From positions 558,001 through 622,000 of the forward strand of contig NZ_CP139247.1 in NCBI RefSeq assembly GCF_034087045.1: a DNA stretch of 64,000 bases, given 5' to 3'. Source of the stretch: Chitinophaga sancti (GTDB lineage Bacteria > Bacteroidota > Bacteroidia > Chitinophagales > Chitinophagaceae). Position 1 is the stretch's first letter, and each line of letters starts with the position of its first letter. Both the position numbers and the translations under genes were made by a program. A model generated the notes under the pieces. That model was given only the letters and a program-made list of their open reading frames with translations, did not search any database and was not told the DNA's origin. Positions 18,586 to 26,966 of the stretch are shown here, piece after piece.

Positions 18586-19813
18586 TTATCTGGCTTTTAG
18601 ATACCCCTAATAATTTCCTCCTCAACACCTGCATATCATCACTAACCTTTGTATCCACCACCTTGGCATATATCTGTGTAGTCTTCAGATTAGTATGCCC
18701 CAGCATCTTAGACACAGTCTCAATAGGCACCCCATTAGTAAGAGTTACAGTCGTAGCAAAAGTATGCCTGGCAAGGTGAAATGTTAGGTTCTTATTAACC
18801 TTACATATATCCCCAATTTCCTTTAGGTAAGCATTCATCTTCTGATTGCTCAATACTGGGAAAATATTTGCATCAACCAGCTCAGACATATCCTCATAAT
18901 TATTCAGCACTTCTACTGCCTGTGGTAATAAAGGAATACTTGTTCTGGTATTTGTTTTCTGTCTATGGGTAATAATCCACCTCTCATTATTAATGGTACT
19001 AAGATGCTTATATTTCAACTCCTTTATATCAGCATAAGCCAATCCTGTAAAGCAGGAGAAAATAAAAATATCCCTTACCTTATTCAGCCTTTCATTTTCA
19101 ATAACCTTGTGCTGGATATTCAATAATTCCTCCTGTGATAAATATCCCCTTTCTATTGTTTTCAACGAGCACTTAAAATTCCTAAAGGGGTTATTATCCA
19201 GCCATCCATGAGTTATAGCCATATTAATGACTTTCTTCAATGATTGGATATACTTAATCACAGGGTTATGGCTGATCTTCTCTGACCTTTTCAGGTACAT
19301 TTCAAAATCAACAACAAATTCATGTTTAAGCTCCTTTAGAAATATATCTTTCCTATTAAGTTGAGTGGTGATAAACTTAACCAGTTTTGCTTCCAGTGTT
19401 TTGAACTTTGTAAGTGTTCCTTTAGAGTGGTCTATACCTATGCTTTTACTTAACTGTTCATTGTGATAAGAAACAGCATCCAGCAGTGTCTTTCTTTCAA
19501 TGTCTTTTCCTGCCAGCTTATTCCTGATAAGATCAATAGAAACAGGAATATTCCTTTCCAGCAAATCATTGTAAATACTAAGGATTCTGCCTTTTAAAAT
19601 AGATAGGTTCTTATTGATCTCCTGAGCTTCTTGTTTATTTCCCTTTACCTGATACTTCCTGCCATCCCAAGACTTTTCCTCTATAAACAGTGCTGTATTA
19701 TGATTCAGCCTATTCCCCTCATAAGTTATTCTAACAAAAATGGGTATCTGTCCTTTAGAAGTCTTCCTCGACTTATACAAGAAATAGGTAATGAAAATTC
19801 TATTGCCTTCCAT
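18578..19813 (-). CDS. Tyrosine recombinase (phage-type integrase), Bacteroidota type
   Basis: 411 aa. It has an N-terminal arm-binding domain ('ITYFLYKSRKTSKGQIPIFV'), a SAM-like core-binding domain (about 105-205) and a catalytic domain (about 220-395). Catalytic residues are visible in 'RQKTNTRTSIPLLP' (Lys), 'HLARHTFA' (HxxR) and 'LGHTNLKTTQIYAKV' (His, then Tyr nucleophile). The first catalytic Arg, normally in TGLR, is Ala here ('CFTGLAYADI'). Loss of that Arg is known in the CTnDOT integrase subgroup, so this does not by itself mean inactivity. It is adjacent to the tRNA-Ser 3' end, which would be its attachment site. The ATG at 19813 starts directly at the arm domain. Confidence 0.92.
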   Translation of the reverse strand: MEGNRIFITYFLYKSRKTSKGQIPIFVRITYEGNRLNHNTALFIEEKSWDGRKYQVKGNKQEAQEINKNLSILKGRILSIYNDLLERNIPVSIDLIRNKLAGKDIERKTLLDAVSYHNEQLSKSIGIDHSKGTLTKFKTLEAKLVKFITTQLNRKDIFLKELKHEFVVDFEMYLKRSEKISHNPVIKYIQSLKKVINMAITHGWLDNNPFRNFKCSLKTIERGYLSQEELLNIQHKVIENERLNKVRDIFIFSCFTGLAYADIKELKYKHLSTINNERWIITHRQKTNTRTSIPLLPQAVEVLNNYEDMSELVDANIFPVLSNQKMNAYLKEIGDICKVNKNLTFHLARHTFATTVTLTNGVPIETVSKMLGHTNLKTTQIYAKVVDTKVSDDMQVLRRKLLGVSKSQINE

Positions 19814-20025
19814 TTTCCAAAAGGTGTGTTATTACCTTTTTTGAAAAAATGGCCCAAAGCAGCAGATATGTATTTGATTGGTTTATAAGTGTGTAAGATA
19901 TGTTTTCATGCTACCTCCCAAAAGATGTACTGCTACCTCCTGTGATACCTCGTAAAATAAAACATATCAAAAACAGGAAAACAGTAAATAGGAACAAACC
20001 CTTACTAGCACAGCACTTCCCTAAA

Positions 20026-20060
20026 ACAAAAATGCCCATAGATTTTAATCTATGAGCATT
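20026..20060 (-). terminator. Terminator downstream of tRNA-Ser
   Basis: Reading the minus strand, ATGCTCATAGATT pairs with the following ATCTATGGGCAT (one G.U pair), then TTTTGTTTT. It lies 13 bp after the tRNA 3' end and would end its transcript. Confidence 0.75.
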
Positions 20061-20072
20061 CTAAAATTTCGG

Positions 20073-20161
20073 CGGTGAGAGAGGGATTCGAACCCTCGGT
20101 ACAGTTTGACCCGTACGACGGTTTAGCAAACCGTTCCTTTCGGCCACTCAGGCATCTCACC
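20073..20161 (-). tRNA. tRNA-Ser(GCU)
   Basis: 89 nt without encoded CCA. The acceptor stem GGTGAGA/TCTCACC, an anticodon stem ACGGT/ACCGT with loop TTGCTAA (anticodon GCT), a long class II variable arm and a T arm GAGGG-TTCGAAT-CCCTC are all present. It reads AGC/AGU serine codons. Confidence 0.95.
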
Positions 20162-20368
20162 GAAACTTCCCCGTTAGGGGTTGCAAAAATAATAATAATT
20201 CTTAATTCTCCAAAAGCAATTAAAAAAAATTAGAAAATTCTTCATTCGTTATAAAATTCACAATTAATCATCCCCCCATTTTTATCCCGGATTAATACTT
20301 TACCTTGTTAATATCAATTATCGATTGCGAACTGATTCCGCCAACGACTTACTTAAAACCTACAACTG

Positions 20369-21448
20369 ATGAAAGTATTCACTGACGTACTTACTGACCC
20401 AGTTTACACAAAGTCAACAAAACCAGATTCGAAATTCCAAAAGTTCCTGAAATCGATGATCCGTGACGAGCGCGACCTTCCATTTCTCTACCTCACCATC
20501 GAACTTTCCCTCACCCTCCTGCCACTGGCCATATTATTATTCCTGCCATTACCGGCATTCCTGTGGTGGACCGCTGCAGTAGCTTTTACATTTTTGAACA
20601 ACTTCAGGTATAAAGGCCCCTTTGGCCTTATGCTACACTGCACCAGTCACCGGGTGTTTTTCGTTAAAAAATATCAGCTACTCAATCACTACCTCCCATG
20701 GGTGATCGGACCCCTCTTTGGCCAGACACCTGAAACATATTATAGCCATCACATCGGTATGCACCACCCGGAAAATAATATGCCGGATGATGAAAGTTGT
20801 ACCATGCCATTTCAGCGTGACTCCATCAGGGGATTTAGCCGTTACCTGGGTAGCTTTTTCTTTACAGGAGTAATACACCTGGCCAGGTATTTCGTCAGAA
20901 AGCACCGGAAAAAACTGCTGATCCGCTCTGTAAGAGGAGAGATACTATATATATTAATGTGTGTAGGGTTGTCTTTTGTAAACTTCCCCGCTACTTTGGT
21001 GGTCTTCATCCTGCCATTTGTGATTTCCAGGATTATCATGATGGTGGGAAACTGGGCACAGCATGCATTCATTTGCGCCATGGATCCGGATAATGCTTAT
21101 AAAAACAGCATCACCTGTATTAATACCAAGTATAATCACAAGTGCTGGAACGATGGCTACCACATCAGTCATCATATCAAACCGAATATGCACTGGACAG
21201 AACATCCTCTTTATTTCAGGCAAACGCTGCATGAATATATTGAGAACGAAGCCATTGTATTTGACGGCATCCACTTCCTGCATGTATGGCTGTGGTTGAT
21301 GGGGAAGAGGTATGACCTGCTGGCAAAACACTTTGTAAATATTGGAAACCGGTTTAACTCGGATGAGGAAATCATGGCTTTTTTGAGGGTACGGACAAAG
21401 AAAATAGACCTGGCGACATTGCCGGCCACAACGGTAGCAGTTGCTTAA
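20369..21448 (+). CDS. Membrane fatty acid desaturase family protein
   Basis: 359 aa. Three histidine boxes bind the di-iron centre: H90xxxH94 ('LHCTSHR'), H127HxxxHH133 ('HHIGMHH') and H265xxHH269 ('HISHHIKPNMHW'). Hydrophobic segments at about residues 44-82, 167-180 and 190-235 fit the usual four-helix inner-membrane topology. Family members introduce double bonds or hydroxyl groups into acyl chains; the substrate cannot be told from sequence. The 205-bp gap after tRNA-Ser separates it from the mobile remnant, so it appears to be chromosomal. It is followed at some distance by fabF, which would fit a lipid theme, but the 286-bp gap argues for separate transcripts. Confidence 0.85.
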   Translation: MKVFTDVLTDPVYTKSTKPDSKFQKFLKSMIRDERDLPFLYLTIELSLTLLPLAILLFLPLPAFLWWTAAVAFTFLNNFRYKGPFGLMLHCTSHRVFFVKKYQLLNHYLPWVIGPLFGQTPETYYSHHIGMHHPENNMPDDESCTMPFQRDSIRGFSRYLGSFFFTGVIHLARYFVRKHRKKLLIRSVRGEILYILMCVGLSFVNFPATLVVFILPFVISRIIMMVGNWAQHAFICAMDPDNAYKNSITCINTKYNHKCWNDGYHISHHIKPNMHWTEHPLYFRQTLHEYIENEAIVFDGIHFLHVWLWLMGKRYDLLAKHFVNIGNRFNSDEEIMAFLRVRTKKIDLATLPATTVAVA

Positions 21449-21655
21449 AAAGAGGCTCAATGAGGAGTACCAAATTTTCCCAAATCTGCCAATAACCACT
21501 CTAAAAGCATCTATTACACCGACCTGAACCGCCTGATTTTCATCATCCCGCATACAAATTTTTATCAAATCATTCCCAACAAACTCACTACGGGAGGCCA
21601 TCCGCCGCCTCCCACCCCCTGACTTTGCCCTATTCTTTCCCCATTATATTATATA

Positions 21656-21685
21656 ATTCTTATGATTATGCGTAATCATAAGAAT
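21656..21685. promoter_or_regulatory. Perfect 13-bp inverted repeat upstream of fabF
   Basis: ATTCTTATGATTA (21656-21668), TGCG spacer, TAATCATAAGAAT (21673-21685). It ends 8 bp before the TAAATTTG -7-like element of fabF, where a -33 element and repressor or activator sites would lie. No T-tract follows, so it is more operator-like than terminator-like. The regulator is unknown. Confidence 0.55.
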
Positions 21686-21692
21686 AAGTGCC

Positions 21693-21700
21693 TAAATTTG
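21693..21700 (+). promoter_or_regulatory. Candidate Bacteroidota -7 element of fabF
   Basis: TAAATTTG fits the TAnnTTTG consensus of Bacteroidota promoters. It lies 34 bp before the fabF ATG, giving a leader of about 25-30 nt. Confidence 0.5.
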
Positions 21701-21734
21701 CGCTCTAACTTTCGATTTTAAAGTTCAAAGCAAT

Positions 21735-22997
21735 ATGCGCACTGTTACGTTAAAAAGGGTTGTGGTTACCGGGCTTGGGGCCTTGACGCCTATCGGAAAT
21801 GATGTAAACACTTTCTGGGATAGCCTTAAAACAGGGACCAGCGGTGCCGGTCCTATTACACGATTCGACACTACAGAGTTTAAAACCAAATTCGCATGCG
21901 AACTGAAAGGTTTTGACATAGAAAAGTACATGGATAAGAAAGATGCCCGTAAAATGGACATGTTCACCCAGTACGCAATGGTTGCCGCTCAGGAGGCTGT
22001 TGAAGACGCCGGCCTGAACAAGGAAGGTGTTGACAAAACTATGGTCGGTGTAATCTGGGCTTCTGGTAACGGCGGTATGCAAACCTTCGAAGACCAGATC
22101 GTGGAATTCACTCAGGCCAACTTCGTACCTAAGTTCAATCCATTCTTTATTCCCAAGCTGATCTCCGACATCGCTGCCGGTCAGATCTCCATGAAATATG
22201 GGTTCATGGGCGTAAACTATTGTACAGTATCTGCTTGTGCTTCTTCCAGCAGTGCTTTGGTTGACGCCTTCAACTTTATCCGCCTGGGCAAAGCCAACGC
22301 AATCGTAGCCGGTGGTTCCGAAGCCCCTGTTACCCGCGCTGGTATCGCAGGTTTCAATGCGTTGAAAGCCCTCTCTACCCGCAATGACGATCCTACCTCC
22401 GCTTCCCGTCCTTTCGACGCTGACCGCGATGGTTTCGTAATGGGCGAAGGCGCTGGCGCTATCATCCTCGAAGAATATGAGCACGCTATCGCAAGAGGCG
22501 CTAAAATCTACGCTGAAATGGTAGGTGGCGCAATGAGTGCAGATGCTTACCACCTGACGGCTACCCACCCTGAAGGTCTGGGCGCACGCCTGGGTATGAC
22601 CCGTGCCCTCGAAGATGCTGAACTGACACCCCAGGATGTTGATTATATCAACGCACACGCTACTTCTACCCCTCTCGGTGATGCAAGCGAACTGAAAGGT
22701 ATCATCGGCGTATTCGGTGATCACGTTACCAAACTGAACATCAGCGCTACCAAATCTATGACAGGTCACCTGCTCGGTGCTGCCGGTGCTATCGAAGCTA
22801 TCGCAAGTATCAAGGCAACCCAGCATAACCTGATTCCGCCTACCATTAATACTACTACCCTGGGTGAAGGTATCCCAACCGACCTGAACCTGACTATCGG
22901 TAAGGCACAGGAACGTGAAGTGAATGTAGCGATGAGTAATACTTTCGGCTTCGGTGGTCACAATGCGATCGTAGTGTTTAAGAAATACAAAGCGTAA
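21735..22997 (+). CDS. fabF: Beta-ketoacyl-[ACP] synthase II
   Basis: 420 aa, the normal length for FabF, which condenses malonyl-ACP with acyl-ACP in fatty acid elongation in the cytoplasm. The catalytic triad is visible: C168 in 'VSACASSSSAL', H308 in 'NAHATSTPLGD' and H345 in 'KSMTGHLLGAAGA', plus the C-terminal 'NTFGFGGHNA' loop. The N-terminus 'MRTVTLKRVVVTGLGALTPIG' has six residues before the usual start. Unlike the common arrangement, no acpP or other fab gene is adjacent, so this may be a solitary or second FabF. A perfect palindrome just upstream of its -7 element suggests specific transcriptional control. Confidence 0.95.
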   Translation: MRTVTLKRVVVTGLGALTPIGNDVNTFWDSLKTGTSGAGPITRFDTTEFKTKFACELKGFDIEKYMDKKDARKMDMFTQYAMVAAQEAVEDAGLNKEGVDKTMVGVIWASGNGGMQTFEDQIVEFTQANFVPKFNPFFIPKLISDIAAGQISMKYGFMGVNYCTVSACASSSSALVDAFNFIRLGKANAIVAGGSEAPVTRAGIAGFNALKALSTRNDDPTSASRPFDADRDGFVMGEGAGAIILEEYEHAIARGAKIYAEMVGGAMSADAYHLTATHPEGLGARLGMTRALEDAELTPQDVDYINAHATSTPLGDASELKGIIGVFGDHVTKLNISATKSMTGHLLGAAGAIEAIASIKATQHNLIPPTINTTTLGEGIPTDLNLTIGKAQEREVNVAMSNTFGFGGHNAIVVFKKYKA

Positions 22998-23019
22998 TTG
23001 ACGTATATATAATGAAGAG

Positions 23020-23052
23020 AAAGGCTGCATCCAAAAGATGCGGCCTTTTTTT
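23020..23052 (+). terminator. fabF terminator
   Basis: Stem AGGCTGCATC/GATGCGGCCT (one G.U pair) with loop CAAAA, followed by TTTTTT. Confidence 0.85.
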
Positions 23053-23087
23053 ATGTCCACACTAATTCCCCCTTTTCTTCAACGCTT

Positions 23088-23345
23088 CTTCGAGTGCTGT
23101 TCGAATGCTGTTCGAGTGTTGTTCGAGTGTTGTTCGAGCGTTGTTCGAGCGTTGTTCGACGCTAGTTCGTCGCTAGTTCGTCGCTAGTTCGACTACGATA
23201 TAACTTCGCCACCAACAGTTCACCAACAGCCCACCAATAGATCACCAAAAGGTCACCTCATTATCCCTCCGATATACAAGTGCCCTTTTAGTCCCCTTTT
23301 GGCACCGAATCTCCACCGAATCTTTACTAACTCTCCAACCTCTTC
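23088..23345. repeat. Consecutive direct-repeat arrays with 11-bp period
   Basis: This fills most of the 439-bp gap between fabF and uvrA. Array 1 (23088-23186) has nine abutting 11-bp units, GTTCGAGTGTT drifting to GTTCGAGCGTT, GTTCGACGCTA and GTTCGTCGCTA. Array 2 (23210-23253) has four units, CACCAACAGTT to CACCAAAAGGT. Array 3 (23282-23345) has shorter pairs such as GCACCGAATCT/CCACCGAATCT. All share the 11-bp period although their sequences differ. No ORF or strong promoter is evident inside. Confidence 0.85.
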
Positions 23346-23436
23346 ACTAAAATTTTTAGCAAAATCACCATTTTTGACGTAGCTTAGTATTAAAATAAAC
23401 ACCATGATTCATACCATGGTTACTCGCTAATCAAAT

Positions 23437-26313
23437 ATGGCAAAGAAGAAAGAGAATGCATCAACGCCGGTCCTCACACCGGCTACGGCAGATGATCAAA
23501 TAGCTGTGTTTGGCGCCCGGGTTCACAATCTCAAAAACCTGGACCTCACATTACCTAAAAATAAACTGGTTGTCATCACCGGCATCAGTGGCAGCGGAAA
23601 ATCCTCCCTGGCATTCGATACCATCTACGCAGAAGGCCAACGCCGATACATGGAAAGCTTTTCTGCCTACGCACGCCAGTTCATAGGCGATATGGAACGC
23701 CCCGATGTTGATAAAATCACCGGCCTTTCCCCGGTTATCTCCATCGAACAAAAAACTACCAACAAAAATCCCCGCTCTACCGTAGGGACCATCACCGAAA
23801 TTTATGACTTCCTCCGCCTGCTCTACGCACGCGTAGGTATCGCATACTCCTATAATAGTGGTAAACGCATGACCCGCTTCTCCGAAGAAGAAATCATGGA
23901 CCACGTATTTAAAAACTTCCCGAAAAAGAAACTCGTCATCCTCGCCCCCCTCATCCGCGGGCGTAAAGGTCACTACCGCGAACTCTTCGAACAGCTCCGC
24001 AAACAGGGCTACCTCAAAGTACGCGTGAACGGAGAAATCCTCGACCTGAAAGAAAGGATGCAGGTGGATCGTTACAAAATCCACGACATCGAACTGGTAG
24101 TTGACAGGGTACAAGTGCAGGACGACGCCCGCACCCGCATCAGCCAGAGCATTCAAAAAGCCCTGCAGATGGGGAAAGGCCTCCTCTTCATCATGGACAA
24201 TGACACTAACAAAGTCAGCCAGTACTCCAAACAACTCATGTGTGAAGATACCGGCCTCTCCTACGAAGAGCCCTCTCCAAACACATTCTCCTTTAACTCT
24301 CCATATGGCGCATGCCCCCGTTGTAAAGGCCTCGGCACCATCTACCAGATAGATATGGACGCCGTGATCCCCGATCAAAACGTCTCTATCAACGACGGTG
24401 GCCTCGCCCCACTCGGCGAAGCCAGAGATACCTTCACCTTTAAACAGGTACAACAACTCGCCAAAAAGAATAAATTCTCCCTGACTGCCCCCATCGGCAA
24501 CCTGCCTCAGAAAACATTGAACCTCCTCCTATTCGGAGATGAAAATGGTAGCCTGGAAATGGACATGGAATTCGGGGATAATGGCGAAAACGCTTATAAC
24601 TCTGACTTCGAAGGGGTGATCAACACCGTTCGCCGTTACTTCAACGATACTTCGTCAGACGCTGTACGCAACTGGGCTGAAAGCTTCATGAAACTACATA
24701 CCTGCCCTGAATGTAACGGCTCCCGCCTCAAAAAGGAAAGCCTCTTCTTCAAGGTAGATGAAAAAAATATCTCCGAACTGGGGAACATGGACCTGGATAA
24801 ACTAGCCGCCTGGTTCAAGGACATCGAAAAGCGACTGGACAAAAAACAAAACACCATCGCCAAAGATATCCTCAAAGAAATCAGGGAAAGACTAGGCTTC
24901 CTGCTCAACGTTGGTCTCACTTACCTCACCCTCAACCGTGCTACCCGTACGCTGAGCGGTGGTGAAAGCCAGCGTATCCGCCTCGCCACCCAGATCGGCT
25001 CCCAACTCATGGGTATCACTTATATCCTGGATGAACCCAGTATTGGTCTTCACCAGCGTGATAATATGCAACTCATCGATGCCCTCCGCAACCTTCGCGA
25101 AATGGGCAACACCGTGATCGTGGTGGAACACGATAAAGATATCATGCTCCATGCCGACCACCTCATCGACGTTGGTCCAGGTGCCGGTGTACACGGTGGC
25201 CGCATTATCGCCCAGGGTACACCCAGCCAGATCCTGAAACTCGATACCCCCACCGCCGGCTACCTGAATGGTAAACAGGCAGGGACCATCCCCTCCGAAA
25301 GACGCAAGGGTAACGGGAAAGCACTGGAACTAAAAGGCGCCACCGGCAATAACCTCAAGAACGTGAGTGTGAAACTCCCGCTAGGTACCTTTATCTGCGT
25401 AACAGGGGTATCCGGTAGTGGTAAGTCTACTCTCATCAACGAAACGCTGTACCCCATTCTGAGTCAGCACGCCTACGATTCCAAACAGGACCCGATGCCT
25501 TACAAAAGCATCAAAGGCCTTGAAAATATAGACAAGGTCATCGAAATCGATCAGTCCCCAATCGGTCGTACCCCCCGTAGTAACCCGGCTACTTATTGCG
25601 GGTTCTTTACGGACATCCGTACCCTGTTCTCCCAGGTGCCGGAGGCCAAGATCAGGGGCTATAATGCAGGTCGGTTCTCCTTCAATGTAAAAAGCGGTCG
25701 CTGTGATGTTTGTGAAGGAGGGGGGATGAGAGTCATTGAAATGAACTTCCTCCCTGATGTATACGTGCATTGTGAGAAATGTAATGGCCGCCGGTACAAT
25801 CGTGAAACACTGGAAATCAGGTACAAAGGCAAATCTATCTCCGATGTACTGGATATGACGGTCGATGAGGCGGTGGAGTTCTTCCAGCCCGTAACTTATA
25901 TATACCGGAAAATCAAGACTTTACAAGATGTAGGACTGGGATATATCACATTAGGACAATCAGCCGTGACCCTGTCAGGTGGTGAGGCCCAGCGTGTAAA
26001 ACTGGCGACTGAACTATCTAAAAAAGATACCGGAAAGACTATTTATATCTTAGACGAACCTACTACGGGTCTGCACTTCCAGGATATCCAGCTGTTGCTG
26101 AATGTACTAAACAAACTGGTAGATAGGGGGAATACCGTGCTGGTGATCGAACATAACCTGGATGTGATCAAGATGGCCGATCATATTATTGATCTGGGGC
26201 CTGAAGGTGGCGCTGGCGGAGGTACAATATTATGTACCGGTACACCGGAACAGGTGAGTGAATGCAAGGAAAGCCATACGGCGAAGTTCCTGAAGCAGGA
26301 GCTAAAAAGATAG
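23437..26313 (+). CDS. uvrA: Excinuclease ABC subunit A
   Basis: 958 aa, the usual UvrA length; the damage-recognition ATPase of nucleotide excision repair, working with UvrB. It has two ABC modules: Walker A 'GISGSGKSSL' (about residue 49) with signature 'LSGGESQR' (about 506), and Walker A 'GVSGSGKSTL' (about 658) with signature 'LSGGEAQR' (about 846). Zinc-binding cysteines are seen in 'CPRCKGLG', 'CPECNGSR' and in the C-terminal finger 'CDVCEGGG'...'CEKCNGRR'. All key motifs are intact. It is a monocistronic unit between the 11-bp repeat region and its own terminator. I see no LexA-type operator in front, only the repeats. Confidence 0.97.
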   Translation: MAKKKENASTPVLTPATADDQIAVFGARVHNLKNLDLTLPKNKLVVITGISGSGKSSLAFDTIYAEGQRRYMESFSAYARQFIGDMERPDVDKITGLSPVISIEQKTTNKNPRSTVGTITEIYDFLRLLYARVGIAYSYNSGKRMTRFSEEEIMDHVFKNFPKKKLVILAPLIRGRKGHYRELFEQLRKQGYLKVRVNGEILDLKERMQVDRYKIHDIELVVDRVQVQDDARTRISQSIQKALQMGKGLLFIMDNDTNKVSQYSKQLMCEDTGLSYEEPSPNTFSFNSPYGACPRCKGLGTIYQIDMDAVIPDQNVSINDGGLAPLGEARDTFTFKQVQQLAKKNKFSLTAPIGNLPQKTLNLLLFGDENGSLEMDMEFGDNGENAYNSDFEGVINTVRRYFNDTSSDAVRNWAESFMKLHTCPECNGSRLKKESLFFKVDEKNISELGNMDLDKLAAWFKDIEKRLDKKQNTIAKDILKEIRERLGFLLNVGLTYLTLNRATRTLSGGESQRIRLATQIGSQLMGITYILDEPSIGLHQRDNMQLIDALRNLREMGNTVIVVEHDKDIMLHADHLIDVGPGAGVHGGRIIAQGTPSQILKLDTPTAGYLNGKQAGTIPSERRKGNGKALELKGATGNNLKNVSVKLPLGTFICVTGVSGSGKSTLINETLYPILSQHAYDSKQDPMPYKSIKGLENIDKVIEIDQSPIGRTPRSNPATYCGFFTDIRTLFSQVPEAKIRGYNAGRFSFNVKSGRCDVCEGGGMRVIEMNFLPDVYVHCEKCNGRRYNRETLEIRYKGKSISDVLDMTVDEAVEFFQPVTYIYRKIKTLQDVGLGYITLGQSAVTLSGGEAQRVKLATELSKKDTGKTIYILDEPTTGLHFQDIQLLLNVLNKLVDRGNTVLVIEHNLDVIKMADHIIDLGPEGGAGGGTILCTGTPEQVSECKESHTAKFLKQELKR

Positions 26314-26324
26314 TTTTAATGCAG

Positions 26325-26375
26325 GCCGCAGGCTAAAATACATCCAGTTATCGCTAGCCGCAGGCTAAAATATAT
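26325..26375. repeat. Two 19-bp direct repeats after uvrA
   Basis: GCCGCAGGCTAAAATACAT (26325-26343) and GCCGCAGGCTAAAATATAT (26357-26375), differing at one base, 32 bp apart. Each contains the small dyad GCC-GCA-GGC. They lie between the uvrA stop and its terminator. Confidence 0.7.
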
Positions 26376-26381
26376 CTCCTT

Positions 26382-26418
26382 AAAAAATCGCTTTTGTCAT
26401 AGACAAAAGCGATTTTTT
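26382..26418 (+). terminator. uvrA terminator
   Basis: AAAAAATCGCTTTTGTC pairs with GACAAAAGCGATTTTTT around a short ATA loop. The stem is symmetric and works for either strand. Confidence 0.9.
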
Positions 26419-26489
26419 GTTTCCAGGTACAACAGATTCTACCCTCTAAGTCATTATCTTCGCCTCCAGAATTGTTATAACCAATAGGC

Positions 26490-26966
26490 ATGAAATATAT
26501 TTCCGGAATTATAGCCCTTCTACTCATAGCAGTATTTGCGGCTTGTGAGGATGAAACCAAGACCTGTGACCAAACCTTGCTCGCAGACCTTGGTATTAAC
26601 TTTAAAAAAGACTCCCTGGATGGGTACATCAACAAAGATACCACCTGGCCCAAAGTGACTGTGTGTGCCCTTGACAAGGACACCCTCATTAGCCAGCAAG
26701 CCAGATCCAGTGTATATTTCGAACTCGACCCGCTGCACGATACCTGTCGTTACTACCTGAAACTGGACTCCGCCGCCGTGGCAGACACCCTGACCTTCAG
26801 GTATACACGTACGCCGCACTTTGTATCTGCAGGTTGCGGCTTCGCCACTTTCTCTACACTGGATACGGTGATAACCACCTACCATACCATCGACTCTTTA
26901 CATATAAATAACCGGGAGGTAACAAGTGATAATACAACGAACATTTCTTTATTCTTTATTTATTAG
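26490..26966 (+). CDS. DUF6452-type lipoprotein
   Basis: 158 aa. A lipoprotein signal with lipobox-like 'AVFAAC' puts Cys at about residue 19, followed by acidic residues (EDETKTCD), a common context for export of Bacteroidota lipoproteins. The mature part has paired cysteines and a beta-rich pattern ('SVYFELDPLHDTCRYYLKL'). I recognise the DUF6452 arrangement because it is directly followed by a DUF6048-like gene, which overlaps it by 41 bp. Function unknown; an envelope role is likely. Confidence 0.75.
   Translation: MKYISGIIALLLIAVFAACEDETKTCDQTLLADLGINFKKDSLDGYINKDTTWPKVTVCALDKDTLISQQARSSVYFELDPLHDTCRYYLKLDSAAVADTLTFRYTRTPHFVSAGCGFATFSTLDTVITTYHTIDSLHINNREVTSDNTTNISLFFIY

Larger units (their letters stand above)
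16522..20072 (-). mobile_element. Remnant of an integrative element next to tRNA-Ser
   Basis: All genes are on the minus strand: integrase, small membrane protein, unknown protein, broken VapE. The stretch is AT-rich relative to the flanking chromosome. The integrase end lies against the 3' end of tRNA-Ser(GCU), a classic target. I found no second copy of the tRNA 3' end (for example GAGGGATTCGAACC) elsewhere in the window, so the far attachment site was probably lost when the IS and the RHS locus were joined to this stump. Confidence 0.65.

Noticed and set aside
21750..23060. 436-codon open frame antisense to fabF
   Set aside because: It mirrors the coding frame of fabF, has no domain, and the sense strand encodes an intact FabF with all catalytic residues.
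23088..23197. CRISPR array
   Set aside because: The repeat is 11 bp with no spacers and no cas gene in the window; the units abut directly.
23551..24456. 301-codon open frame antisense to uvrA
   Set aside because: Shadow of the conserved UvrA reading frame; Phe/Val/Ala-rich with no recognisable motif.
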